The notes under the pieces were generated by a model, which was not told where the DNA came from, made no database searches, and saw only the letters and a list, made by a program, of their open reading frames with translations. Shown piece by piece: positions 34,296 to 44,196 of a stretch of DNA of 64,000 nt. This stretch comes from Capronia americana (taxonomy: Eukaryota; Ascomycota; Eurotiomycetes; Chaetothyriales; Herpotrichiellaceae). Numbering within the stretch: the first letter of the stretch is position 1; each line of letters starts with the position of its first letter. The stretch lies in NCBI GenBank assembly GCA_016110215.1, contig JADWQD010000003.1:930001-994000 (forward strand), in the 5' to 3' direction. A program made the position numbers and the translations under genes.

Positions 34296-35058
34296 CCTGG
34301 CTTTGCAACGAAGGCGTGAGTGATCAAAGGACAGCCTGGGCCGAATGTGCTGGCTTAATATCTACCGTAATGGATAATACTCCCTGTTGGAGTGCTGTTC
34401 TTGGGCAAATGCGATGTCTAACGACAGTATGGATAACGTGCCCTTTGAGGTGCTGCTCTGGGCCGATGTGATGTCTACCTACAGCATGGATAACACCCCC
34501 TCTTGAGGTGCTGTTCTGTCCCTCGGCGGCGTTATTGAAACCTGCTGTTTGAGTCCAAACCCGCGCATCGATATGCTGAGTGTCGCGGTCCTACAACCGA
34601 CCCCGCAAAAGGCTGGAGCGTGGCGAGCATTAGACTGCCGAGGTAGGGGGTGTCGTGGTTGGTCCAGCAGACGACGTCCAGTCATCTTTTGTCCAGTCAG
34701 TCCAACACCATGTTGAGCACACGATCTGGGCATGCTCTGCCATCCCCTCCACCCCTGGCTCACGCTGCAGGCCTCGGTAAAGGAGGATCGAGGCCTTGAG
34801 CCCATTGGGAAACACAATACACAAAGGCGGGGAGTCAGATTTCTAATAACCGCAAACACGCCGCGGCACGGTTCATGCCACGAGTTCGGGCACATATGTC
34901 TATGCTGACTTGGACCCTGTGTCAAGTGTTTGTACGCTCGTAGACAGTGTTATATGATTACGCCGATGCCAACCCGCTCTGTTTCGCATCCGGCAGCAGA
35001 GTGACAGACCCAATAAGACGTCGAAGTTCATCTACCAGAGACTACCACCCGAGTCAAC
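34296..35058. promoter_or_regulatory. Divergent promoter of SDR and Baeyer-Villiger genes
   Basis: 763 bp between the two start codons. Its left half is occupied by a degenerate tandem repeat (34332-34520), described separately. The two genes can be co-regulated from here. Confidence 0.55.
34332..34520. repeat. Degenerate tandem repeat, unit 57-59 bp, in a divergent promoter
   Basis: Units beginning ATGGATAA at 34370, 34429 and 34486, each followed by words like GGAGTGCTG/GAGGTGCTG, CTGGGCC and GATGTCTA. A partial unit precedes at 34332-34369, giving about 3.3 copies. Spacing between units is 59 and 57 bp. Confidence 0.85.
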
Positions 35059-37023
35059 ATGGCAGACATCAAGAACGTCGCTCCCTCAGATCTCTTGGGC
35101 CCGAAGCCTCCCCAGACGGCACTTGAATCTGACGTCTCGCTGGCGGCCAAACCCAAGGACCTCCCTTTCGACCCGGACGCGCTGCGGAACAAGTATATCG
35201 AAGAACGCGACCGACGACTCAAGTATGGCCAAGCGAAAGGCGGCATTGCCCAGTACCGGCTGGTCGAGCACGGCGGGCCGTTCGCGCACTACCTGCGCGA
35301 CCCGTGGGTCAAGCCGGGGTTCACGCGAGACCCCGTCGACGAGCAGGTCGACGTCGTGATCATCGGCGGGGGCTACGGCGCGCAGCTCGTGGCCGTCCGG
35401 CTGATCGAGGCCGGGATCAGCAACATCAAGATCATCGAGAAGGCCGGCGACTTCGGCGGCACGTGGTACTGGAACCGCTACCCGGGCGCGCAGTGCGACA
35501 TCGAGTCCTACATCTACATGCCCCTGCTGGAGGAGCTGGGGTACATGCCGACGGAGAAGTACGCGCGGGCCAACGAACTGCTGCGGCACGCCGAGATGAT
35601 CGGCCGGCACTGGAAGCTGTACGACAAGGCGCTCTTCCAGACCGAGACGCACAGTATGCACTGGGACGAGGCGACCTGCCTGTGGACCACCAAGACGAAC
35701 CGCGGCGACACGATCCGGTCACGCTTTGTGATCCCCGCCGCGGGGCCCCTTCATCGGCCCAAGCTCCCAGGGTTGCCGGGCATCGAGGCGTTCAAGGGCC
35801 ACTCCTTCCACTCGTCGCGTTGGGACTACGACTACACCGGCGGCGACACGACGGGCAACCTGCACAAGCTGCGCGACAAGCGCGTGGGCATCATCGGCAC
35901 GGGCGCCACGGCCGTGCAGATCGTGCCGCACCTGGGCAAGTGGGCGAAGGAGGTGTACGTCTTCCAGCGGACGCCGTCGTCCATCGACGTGCGCGGCAAC
36001 AAGCCCACCGACCCGGCGTGGGCCGCGTCCCTGCGGCCCGGGTGGCAGAAGGAGCGCATGGATAACTTCAACATCATCGTCAACGGCGGCATCACGGACG
36101 TGGATCTCGTGCAGGACGGCTGGACCGACATCCTGCACAAGCTGCTCGCGCGGGCAGCGCCTACTAAGGACGGCGAGCCGGTCGATCCGGCGCGCGCGGC
36201 CGCGGAGCGCCAGATCGCCGACTACGAGAAGATGGAGCAGGTGAGGGCGCGGGCGGACGCGGTCGTCGACGACCCGGCCACAGCGGCGGCGCTCAAGCCG
36301 TGGTACAACCAGCTGTGCAAGCGGCCCTGCTTCCACGACGAGTACCTGCAGACATTCAACCTGCCGACCGTGCACCTGGTGGACACGGCGGGCAAGGGCG
36401 TCGACGCTATCACCGAGACCGGCGTGGTGGCCAACGGGCAGCTGTACGAGCTGGACACGCTCGTCTACGCCACGGGCTTCGAGCTCGCGACCGAGTACGC
36501 GCACCGCGCCAACATGCAGATCTACGGCCGCGGCGGGCGCACCATCACCGACGCCTGGAAGCAGGGCACCCGCACCCTCCACGGCTGGACCACGCGCGAC
36601 TTCCCCAACTGTTTCTGGGTCCAGATCGTCCAGGCCGCGCTGTCGCCCAACTTCCTGCACGTCACGGGCGAGCAGGCCGCCCACCTCGCCTACGTCATCT
36701 CCGAGTGCAAGCGCCGCGGCGTCGTGGCCGTCGAACCCACGGCCCAGGCCGAGGAGAGCTGGGTCGAGACCATCTTGACCATGGCCCAGTTGAGGGCCGA
36801 CTTCCTCGCCGAGTGCACCCCCGGGTACTACAACAATGAAGGCACGGCCGACGCCGCCGCGGCCAAGAACGCCAGCTACGGAGGCGGCGCGCCCGCCTTC
36901 TTGGCCCTGTTGAAGGAATGGAGGGACAAAGGTGATCTGGAGGGCCTGGAGCTGAGGTATGCCGAGTCGGGGTCAGGGTCGGGCTCATCAGCAGCGCAGG
37001 GAATCATACATGCGAATTTGTGA
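35059..37023 (+). CDS. Baeyer-Villiger monooxygenase (flavin-dependent)
   Basis: Single exon, 654 residues. The enzyme inserts one oxygen next to a ketone to give an ester or lactone, using FAD and NADPH. The diagnostic fingerprint FxGxxxHxxxW is present at residues 245-255 (FKGHSFHSSRW). The FAD Rossmann motif is GGGYGAQ (103-109) and the NADPH motif GTGATA (280-285). FGGTWYWNRYPG and CDIESYIY are typical of the class. The N-terminal 90 residues before the FAD motif are an extension also found in cyclopentadecanone/steroid-type enzymes, so a bulky substrate is possible. The gene is markedly rich in G/C at third codon positions compared with neighbours such as the second HET gene. It pairs head-to-head with an SDR and lies near an alcohol dehydrogenase. 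Confidence 0.94.
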   Translation: MADIKNVAPSDLLGPKPPQTALESDVSLAAKPKDLPFDPDALRNKYIEERDRRLKYGQAKGGIAQYRLVEHGGPFAHYLRDPWVKPGFTRDPVDEQVDVVIIGGGYGAQLVAVRLIEAGISNIKIIEKAGDFGGTWYWNRYPGAQCDIESYIYMPLLEELGYMPTEKYARANELLRHAEMIGRHWKLYDKALFQTETHSMHWDEATCLWTTKTNRGDTIRSRFVIPAAGPLHRPKLPGLPGIEAFKGHSFHSSRWDYDYTGGDTTGNLHKLRDKRVGIIGTGATAVQIVPHLGKWAKEVYVFQRTPSSIDVRGNKPTDPAWAASLRPGWQKERMDNFNIIVNGGITDVDLVQDGWTDILHKLLARAAPTKDGEPVDPARAAAERQIADYEKMEQVRARADAVVDDPATAAALKPWYNQLCKRPCFHDEYLQTFNLPTVHLVDTAGKGVDAITETGVVANGQLYELDTLVYATGFELATEYAHRANMQIYGRGGRTITDAWKQGTRTLHGWTTRDFPNCFWVQIVQAALSPNFLHVTGEQAAHLAYVISECKRRGVVAVEPTAQAEESWVETILTMAQLRADFLAECTPGYYNNEGTADAAAAKNASYGGGAPAFLALLKEWRDKGDLEGLELRYAESGSGSGSSAAQGIIHANL

Positions 37024-37073
37024 TCTCAGCAGTAGCCCAGGGGATCATACACGCGAATCTGTGATCACCAGTA
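36996..37073. repeat. Tandem duplication across the Baeyer-Villiger stop codon
   Basis: Copy one (36996-37032) holds the last codons and the TGA stop. Copy two (37036-37073) repeats it with about six differences, including GGGATCATACACGCGAAT for GGAATCATACATGCGAAT. The period is 40 bp. Confidence 0.85.
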
Positions 37074-38247
37074 CAGAGTACTTGGATACATACATACATA
37101 CCTAACGTGCCGGTGTTGGTACTGGCGCTGTTAGTCGGCAGAGCACCCCTTGTGTAAACTCATCCCTCCTTAGCAATACTCAGCAGTACTTACTTACTTA
37201 GTAGACTCGCTCACTCGGAGGATAAGGTACAGCAGGATACAACATTTTCGCACGACAGTCGCGCAATATCGGTCCAAAGGAGCCATTGGCCCGCTGGGAT
37301 ACCTATTCCGGCCCTTGCGTAGACGGATCAGGCGATCGAAGTACTAAGGATACGGATAGCACGGCGACATCCCGGAATGTTTAGGGAAAGAACCGCGATC
37401 CTAAGGGTTAGGTAGGTACTCGTACCTCGTGCGCAGTGCGGGTGCGCGCGCACAGGAAGTGTGTTCGCCCAGCAGCAGCACCCGGTATTCAGATCCGATT
37501 CCATCTCTCTCTCTATCTGTGTTCCTCTCCCTCTCTTCTCTCCCGCGCGCGAATTACAGACGGTGCGAGGACACCACTGTGAGCTGTGCAGCAACACCAC
37601 CCCCATCACCTGATGATAAGGTATTTGCGAACCCGTAATATTACCAAGGGTTGCGCACCACAGTGCATGCACCACATGGCTTCCATTGCTTGTGGGCAGA
37701 AGTACAAGCCCTCCACCCCTCGTACGTCGTCATACGTCCTGCGTGGTAATACGTACCGAATAATCCTCGCCCCGGCACGTGAGAACTGCCACACTGCGTA
37801 TGATCTGACGCGCGGTGATGTAAGAGGCTGCTTGCTGCTTGCTGCTCGAGTTCGAGTGCCAGTCCCGAGTTTAGACCGCGCGCGCGTCTTTTATCCCATT
37901 GGTGCGCTGGAACGGGAACGTCGCTGTACGAGTAATCCTGGTCGCACCCAATGGTCCTCCTGACAAAACCCCCCATGGGGGAGGTGGGAAGTGCCGGCAA
38001 GCAGGAGCGGGAATAGACGTATATATATACACACATACGTTCGGTGGAATGCTTCGAGAAGAAAAGAAGGGAGAGACCACAGACCCAAACCCAAATCTAT
38101 CATCTTTACACAAATAAAGACAGACTCGTACATTGCGTCGTATACACGCATACCTATTGTACCATAACAACAGACACCCATCCACGAAACAACCTATCCC
38201 TTCCGGATACGGATACTCATACTCATACTCATATTCACGCGCCAACC
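37024..38247. other. Intergenic tract, no supported gene
   Basis: 1.2 kb with GTAC/ATAC simple repeats (about 37075-37105 and 37407-37430), a pyrimidine-rich TCTC tract near 37500-37545 and an ACTCAT triplet-like run at 38216-38233. The right end is the upstream region of the small duplicated-motif protein. Confidence 0.45.
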
Positions 38248-38728
38248 ATGAATTCCACAACCAGAACAGAAACCCCGTCGACGGCCGCTCAAAGGAGGCT
38301 GTCCACGAGTTCGACTTCCAGCCTCCCAGTCCCGCTTCAGAGCCTGGTGGACGAGGCGGAAAAAGAACGAGAAGTATACGAAGATCCTTGGAGTCGACTG
38401 TAAGTATTTGCGAAGCCCTGCCCCACCCCCACCACGGAGCACATATACTAATGAGTGTGGTATCAGACCAAGAGGACTCAGAGTCATCATCAGACCATCG
38501 AGGGCGGCCAAACAACCAAAACAACAACCACAGCCACAACCACAACAAGAACAACAAGAAGTGAAAAAGTCGTCACTGTCGATCAAGAAGCCTCACTTGC
38601 CGGCATCACTTCAGCATCTTGTTGACAAGGAAGAGAAGGAAGAGGGGCTGTATGAAGATTCTTGGGCCAGAATCCCCAGGGCGCTCGGTCTGGGGAAGTC
38701 GAGCAAGAAGACGGCCACGAAGTCTTGA
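38248..38728 (+). CDS. Small protein with two copies of an LQxLVD-YEDxW motif, unknown role
   Basis: Two exons, 38248-38399 and 38467-38728, give 137 residues. The protein is hydrophilic, has no membrane span and is rich in Ser, Lys and Gln. It carries the same 30-residue block twice: LPVPLQSLVDEAEKE..YEDPWSRLPRGL near residue 27, and LPASLQHLVDKEEKE..YEDSWARIPRAL near residue 97. A Gln/Pro run (KQQPQPQPQQEQQE) separates them. The intron splits the first copy just after WSR. The block could be a short interaction motif. I know no named family for it. The frame and the splice site (GTAAGT donor, CAG acceptor) support a real gene. Confidence 0.7.
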
Positions 38729-41072
38729 GAGACGGACAAGCTGAGGATCCAAAATTAAAAAGCATCAAAGATGATGTCCTCGCCGTCCTCACTTCCCGCA
38801 AATTACATCCTCGCCCCTGGCCGTGGATGGATACCGATCAATCATGCACCTCACGCAACTATCAATGTCTGGTGGGCTGACCAAGGCGTTACGGCGTGTG
38901 GCATGTGGCACCGACGACATTCAAGCTCGACAATTGTATTGTATGTAAGGACGGGTTGGAGACGACGGGTTGCAGCGTCGCGCTACGGGCGCAAGTTGGA
39001 GGAATACTGTGATCGCTGATATCGTGCACTAAGTGGTGGCCTTGCGGTTGCAGGTCGCCGCAGGAGCGCGTGGCCCGTCAATGGGGAGCTTTTCTTCTGA
39101 ATTGTTGATACCACATATCGTTATTTTAGCATGAGCATTAATTAAACAATTCTTACCTTTTCAATTCTCCTCCCAACACACAGACAGTGTACAATCTTCA
39201 TCGTAAGAACAGCGGAGGTAGATCAAGGCTGTGGCGCTCACGGGACGTAGCAAAATGGAACCGCATGCGCGCAGACACCGGATCCCTGTTTTGCTGCAGG
39301 CTTGATTTGGTTTCCGTCGATAAATATCTGGTATGGTAGGAAGCACAACAAACATCAAGGTATCTACTTGAGACGAGTCAAAGTGAGTCACCAAACGTCA
39401 CCGGTATGGGATTCGGAGGGCGCAGGTTCGCAGTCAGATCATCGGTAGACTGTGCTGCTTCTGTTTATTCGGGTGGTCGGTGCGGTGGAGGCTACGAGAG
39501 CAGGTCCTTTCTGAGCAGGTTACTATATCTCAGCATTGACGCGGCGGTCTCCACATGATGTTTCCATGCCCGCCAAAACTCCACCTGCTTATAAGCGATG
39601 GAGTTTTCTTGAGCGGCCCGTCGCGCGGATGGTAGCATGCATTGAAGCCGAGGTCTTGTTTTTGATTTTCTCCATCTGAAAAGGGCTGTGAAGACGGCGA
39701 CAACCAGTCGCGGTGTAGTGCGGGTCAGGATTATGCCATCTGATGGAGAACCTGGATCGGACTGATGATTTCGTTCGTCAACTTCCTGGTTAGGATTGAA
39801 GTAGTAGTACAATATGGGTCATCGACATGGGTACGTCCTTGTAAGATCTGGAGTAAGGATTTGAAGAAGCTTTACGGAGTACAAATCTCCAAGGCTGGGG
39901 TGTACACCTACCCCAGTCCCCCAGTGTCTTCGAGTTGAGATGCGGATGTGGTACTGGATCCGAGCGGCGCACGAAGAGATGGAGAAGAAAGGTACAGGAG
40001 GAGTGAGACCCTCCTGCTGTGTGAAGCAGCGTCGTGTAGCGCGCTGGTTCTCAGGTACTTGCAACGACTTTCTTCTGACAGTCTCGCCCCTGACCCGTTC
40101 TAGCCGGTCAACAACTCAAAGAAGAGGACGGACTGTGCAGGAACGACCGACACGTCACGCGCGTGTGGACCCGATGTCGCCTCGACCCTCGACTCTCGCT
40201 TGTTCTTCACACCATGGAGAAGCAAGTCTCGTCTTGTCTCGCCAGAAGGATTCAAAGCGGGTGCGGGCGCGTCGGAGGGCTCGGCGTGGGATGGTCTGGA
40301 TGGTTCTCCTATGTTTTGAGTCAAACAACACACACGACCAGCGCCGTGCTCGTGATAAGGCCGCCGGTGTCGAAAGTGGTCGTGGTGGTCCCCGATCCAC
40401 CTGCGAAAAGAAGAAAAGTAGAAGCAACGGGAGGAAGCCGTGAAAGTCGTGCTTGTCCCGGAAACAGCCGCACGATTGGCCCAGCGGCAGAGATATGGGC
40501 CTTGGCGTCCTCTTGGCGCGGCTCCACTGATAAGGGCTCCCAGCAAGGCTCGCTAATCTCAGCGGAGGCCGGCCTTGCACCACGAGGGAGCCAGGAACTG
40601 CGCGAACCCTTTCGTTCAAATAGTATTTGCACCACGATATTGGGCTCAACCAATCTCAGCGCCTCATGTGCTCTGTTTTATCTCTGTCAATCTGGCCTAG
40701 GTCAGGGCGCCTCGGCTGGCGCGTACCGATTCGGGTTAAGGTCGCAAAGCCTCCCGTATCGCTGGTCGGCCAGAACTGATGAACTGTCTCCTGCGACTCG
40801 CTTGCATACAGTGCTTGTGGTGTACACGAGAATAACGGACACTTTGCGACGGTGGGTAGCGTGGAGACGGTCGTCTTGGTAAGAAATTTCTTCGCTTGCT
40901 TGGTCGCCGTGCCGTGCGTTCCCTCGCCCTACTCGTACTGCCCTCGCGCCTCGACGATATATAGTGGCAGCCTTTGTCCCTACGGAATCTCCACAGTCCT
41001 TTCCCTCATCCCTCTTGTTGTAATCCGCAGAGAGCATTTTCGAGCTCGGCACGCGACAGCACACCTGTAGCC
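38729..41072. other. 2.3 kb intergenic tract upstream of the ammonium transporter
   Basis: No confident gene. A minus-strand frame near 39492-39812 has some protein-like character (KQVEFWRAWKHHV) but no ATG at its start. Frames around 40100-40880 on both strands look random. The right part is the ammonium transporter promoter, with two TGATAAG words and a TATATA at about 40957. Confidence 0.45.
40353..40534 (+). promoter_or_regulatory. Pair of GATA-factor sites (TGATAAG) upstream of ammonium transporter
   Basis: TGATAAG at 40353-40359 and again at 40528-40534, 540 to 720 bp before the ATG. This matches the HGATAR site of AreA/NIT2-type nitrogen regulators, which are known to activate ammonium permease genes. 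Seven-base words can occur by chance. Confidence 0.45.
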
Positions 41073-42675
41073 ATGGCGACTGTAGAGGTTCCAACATGGG
41101 TAAGTCCCCCTGGTTGATATTGTTGACCATGGCGTCCTCGACTGACTCCAAACTCAGCCGGAGTTCAACTCCAGCATGGCCAACGGCGGCAACCCCCAGG
41201 AGATCGATGTCAACCTCCCCTACACGGGGCTTGAGTTCCACTATGTCTACCAGGTTATCATGGGTGTCCTCGTCTTCCTCATTGTCCCCGGTATCGGTCT
41301 GCTCTACGGGGGCATGACCCGCAGGAAATCTGCCCTGGCCATGATCTTCCAGGCTTGGACGGTCATGGCTGTGTGCACCTTCCAATGGGCATTTTGGGGA
41401 TTCTCCCTTGCCTTTTCTCGAAACGGCGGTCCCTTCATTGGGACGCTGAAGAACTTCGGCCTGATTGATGTAAGAGACGCAACCCCCACCACAGTGACAT
41501 TGCAGAACTGACTTTGCTCTCAGGTTATGGCTGCGCCGTCCTGGGGCTCTGCGGTCATTCCTGACATCGTCTTCTGCTTTTACGAGCTTATGTTCTGCGC
41601 ATGCGCAACCATGATCGTCGTCGGCGGCTCGTTCGAGCGTGGCCGTATCCTCCCGTCCATCATCTTCGGCTTCTGCTGGGCCACCATCTGCTACTGCCCC
41701 ATTGCCTATTGGACCTGGAATGCCAACGGCTGGCTGTTCACCTTTGGCGCTCTTGACTTTGCTGGCGGCGGGCCTGTGCACATCTCGAGCGGCACTGCCG
41801 GTTTGGCTTATGCTCTTGTTCTCGGCAAACGCAGCCGCTACGGCGAGAAGCACGTCTACAAGCCCCACAACGTCAGCATCGTCTTCCTCGGAACGGTCTT
41901 GATTTGGTTCGGATGGTTCGGCTTCAACGGTGGTTCTGCCCTGAATGCCAGTGTCCGCGCCATGATGGCTGTCTGGAACACCAACTTCGCTGCGTCTACC
42001 GGTGTCGCTGGCTGGGTGATGATGGACTACATCAAGCACCGCAAGTTCTCGGTCGTTGGTGCGTGCGAGGGTGTTATCGCTGGTCTGGTTGGCATTACCC
42101 CTGCTGCTGGGTTTGTCTCGGTGTGGTGCGCAGCCGCCATTGGTTTCATCACCGCCATTGTCGTCAATCTTTTCGAGCCAGTCAATGATTGGCTCCACAT
42201 TGACGACGGTCTGGAGGTGTTCAAACTGCACGGAATCGGCGGCATGTGCGGTGCCTTCCTCACTGGAATCTTCGCCACAGCCTCGGTTTCCTCCCTCGAC
42301 GGCTTCACCATTGTCCACGGAGGCATTGACGGCTACGGCACCCAGATCGCCAAGCAGCTGGCCGAGATTGCTGCCATTGCTGCCTGGTCATTCACCCTCT
42401 CCATCATCATGCTCATGATCCTCAAGTACATCCCGGGCCTGCATCTTCGTGTCAAGGACGAGGTGGAGATAATTGGATTGGATCTTGATCAGTTCTCCGA
42501 CGAGCTGATCGGAGAATGGTCGTTGTTCCAGGATGACATCAACCCGGGTCGTCGGGGCTCGATCCAGCAGATTAACGCTCAGATCACCCAAGGTGTCAAT
42601 CCGGAGGGCTCGGCCACACCGCCGTCTGAGAGCGGCACCCATGAGAAGGAGGATGCGAAGGTCGCGACGGCATGA
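41073..42675 (+). CDS. mep: Ammonium transporter, Amt/Mep family
   Basis: Three exons, 41073-41099, 41158-41469 and 41524-42675, give 496 residues with 11 predicted spans. It brings ammonium into the cell across the plasma membrane. The twin pore histidines of the family are present: His199 in GGPVHISSGTAG and His349 in KLHGIGGMCGAF. The Asp of the DxxxD-type recruitment region, GMTRRKSAL and the WFGWFGFNGGSAL span are characteristic. The cytosolic tail is long (about 90 residues) and ends in an acidic/Ser-rich stretch, typical of MepA/Mep1-2-type proteins and a target of kinase control. The 27 bp first exon coding MATVEVPTW is supported by a GTAAGT donor. Upstream TGATAAG words suggest nitrogen control. 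Which paralogue it is cannot be settled here. Confidence 0.95.
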
Positions 42676-43358
42676 GGAGACAAAAGCGCCACTCAGCATC
42701 TCACAAGTTGTTTGCTTCCCTGCGTTATTGCGCGCTTCTAGCCTTGTCGGTTTATATTATACAGAGCGACGGACCAGATTGTCGACGCATTTTTCATCGT
42801 AATAAGATCTAGTCAATTCCAACTTGTGCCATCAAAAGCATCGATTGAAATTCTCGTAGTCCCGAAACCCCATTCTTGGCAATTTGGGAGGTCAGTGACC
42901 TTTGAGAGACTGGTCGTGTGCCGCATAAGGTGCTGCTTTGTGCATGATACCGTATCAAGTGTCACTGCAGAGCACTACGCACTTACTTGTCGTCGCCGGT
43001 GAAACAATAGTAAGTGAAAGCAACACGAGGCTGAAGGAAGGTGGGCGAGATTGGCGGCGCGGGGCGTCGGATGCGTGACACCGAAGCATCGACGCCCGCC
43101 TTTCAGCCCGCCGCCAGTTCCTCTCGTGACATGCCGATTTCAACTGGAACAGTCAACAGTCAACAGCGCACTTGCCGTATACAAACAGAACTTCGCCGCA
43201 CACGTATAACCTGCCGTGTTAGATCTTCTCGTTCCTTTCCCATCCTCACCCGCTTCCAAGTCACCCTCTTCAACTACTCGACCACTTCAGCCTTGTCTCT
43301 CCACCTGGGCGCCTGCCTGCGCTGAAAACGAACGTCCGTTACACCATATCTCTATACA
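42676..43358. other. Intergenic, upstream of the E2 gene
   Basis: 680 bp between the ammonium transporter stop and the E2 start. No gene supported. It includes 3' sequence of the transporter and the probable promoter of the E2. Confidence 0.45.
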
Positions 43359-44196
43359 ATGTTCGCAGCAAAGAGGTTAGGGAAGGTGAGTGGCCAGGGC
43401 ACCGATACCCAGACAGACAGTCGCTGACTTCGCCTTAGGAACTGACGAAGGTAACTCATGACATGCCCTGCAGCCCCAGCGGACCACCGCCTACTTGCTC
43501 GATCCCCCGGCCGCATCAGTGTCCACGACAAGATTTGCCGACACGACTGGAGAATGAACCACACTGACATGTCTTTCCTACACAGGCTAAACAAAAACTT
43601 CCCCCGGGCATCGACCTCGTCAAGGCAGACGACTTCCGAGAATGGCTCGTCGACATCCGCGTCCTAGACTCCAATCCCCTGTACATGAACCAGATCTACC
43701 GCCTCAGCTTCTTATTCTCCGATTCATATCCCATCGGTATGGTCTTCCCTGCACCTACTCTCTTTGTCAGTAGAGGTCTGGGGGAAAGCGCAGTGCCATG
43801 CAGCGGAGCTAACACACTCGGCCGGTTTAAGAAGCCCCCGAAGTCGTCTTCATTAGACATTCCCCCTCCCCGACCGACCCCTCGAACCCTCAATCGACCG
43901 AGAAACCCTTCGCCGGCCGCCCCATCCCCATCCACCCGCACATCTACTCGAACGGGATCATCTGCCTGGACCTGCTGGGCACGGCAGGCTGGTCGCCCGT
44001 GCAGTCAGTCGAGAGCGTCTGCATGAGCATCCAGAGCATGTTGACGGGCAACACGAAGAACGAGCGACCGCAGGGCGACGAGCAGTTCTGTCAGAGTATG
44101 GGCGTCCGTGGGCCCGACGGGTGGAGTGGAGGCGGGTACAGACGGGGCAGGGGTCTGAAGGACGTAAGGTTCGCATACGACGACGATACCGTATGA
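43359..44196 (+). CDS. Ubiquitin-conjugating enzyme E2, UBE2W-like
   Basis: Four exons, 43359-43385, 43439-43450 (12 bp), 43586-43736 and 43832-44196, give 184 residues. E2 enzymes carry ubiquitin as a thioester and pass it to a substrate. The active Cys is residue 108 in SNGIICLDLLG. The usual HPN motif reads HPH (IPIHPHIYSNG), as in UBE2W, which attaches ubiquitin to protein N-termini. The ending YDDDTV matches the WYHDDTC end of UBE2W. The N-terminal helix reads RLGKELTKAKQKLPPGI only if the 12 bp exon coding ELTK is included. Insertions relative to animal UBE2W lie before the active site (SPSPTDPSNPQSTEKP) and near the C-terminus (PDGWSGGGYRRGRG). N-terminal ubiquitination activity is inferred from the resemblance. 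Confidence 0.88.

Noticed and set aside
35304..36839. Long alternative frames inside the Baeyer-Villiger gene on both strands
   Set aside because: High third-position GC removes stops from other frames. The residue content (Arg/Gly/His runs) is not protein-like, and the true frame carries all motifs.
39492..39812. Minus-strand open frame with KQVEFWRAWKHHV
   Set aside because: Some protein-like character, but there is no ATG at the start and no splice partner found. It may be a remnant; too weak to call.
40163..40882. 239-codon plus-strand open frame upstream of the ammonium transporter
   Set aside because: Composition is irregular and no family is visible. It overlaps other random frames on the minus strand.
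40702..42318. 538-codon minus-strand open frame opposite the ammonium transporter
   Set aside because: It is antisense to transporter exons and its introns. The product is hydrophilic with no recognisable domain and arises from the codon pattern of the real gene.
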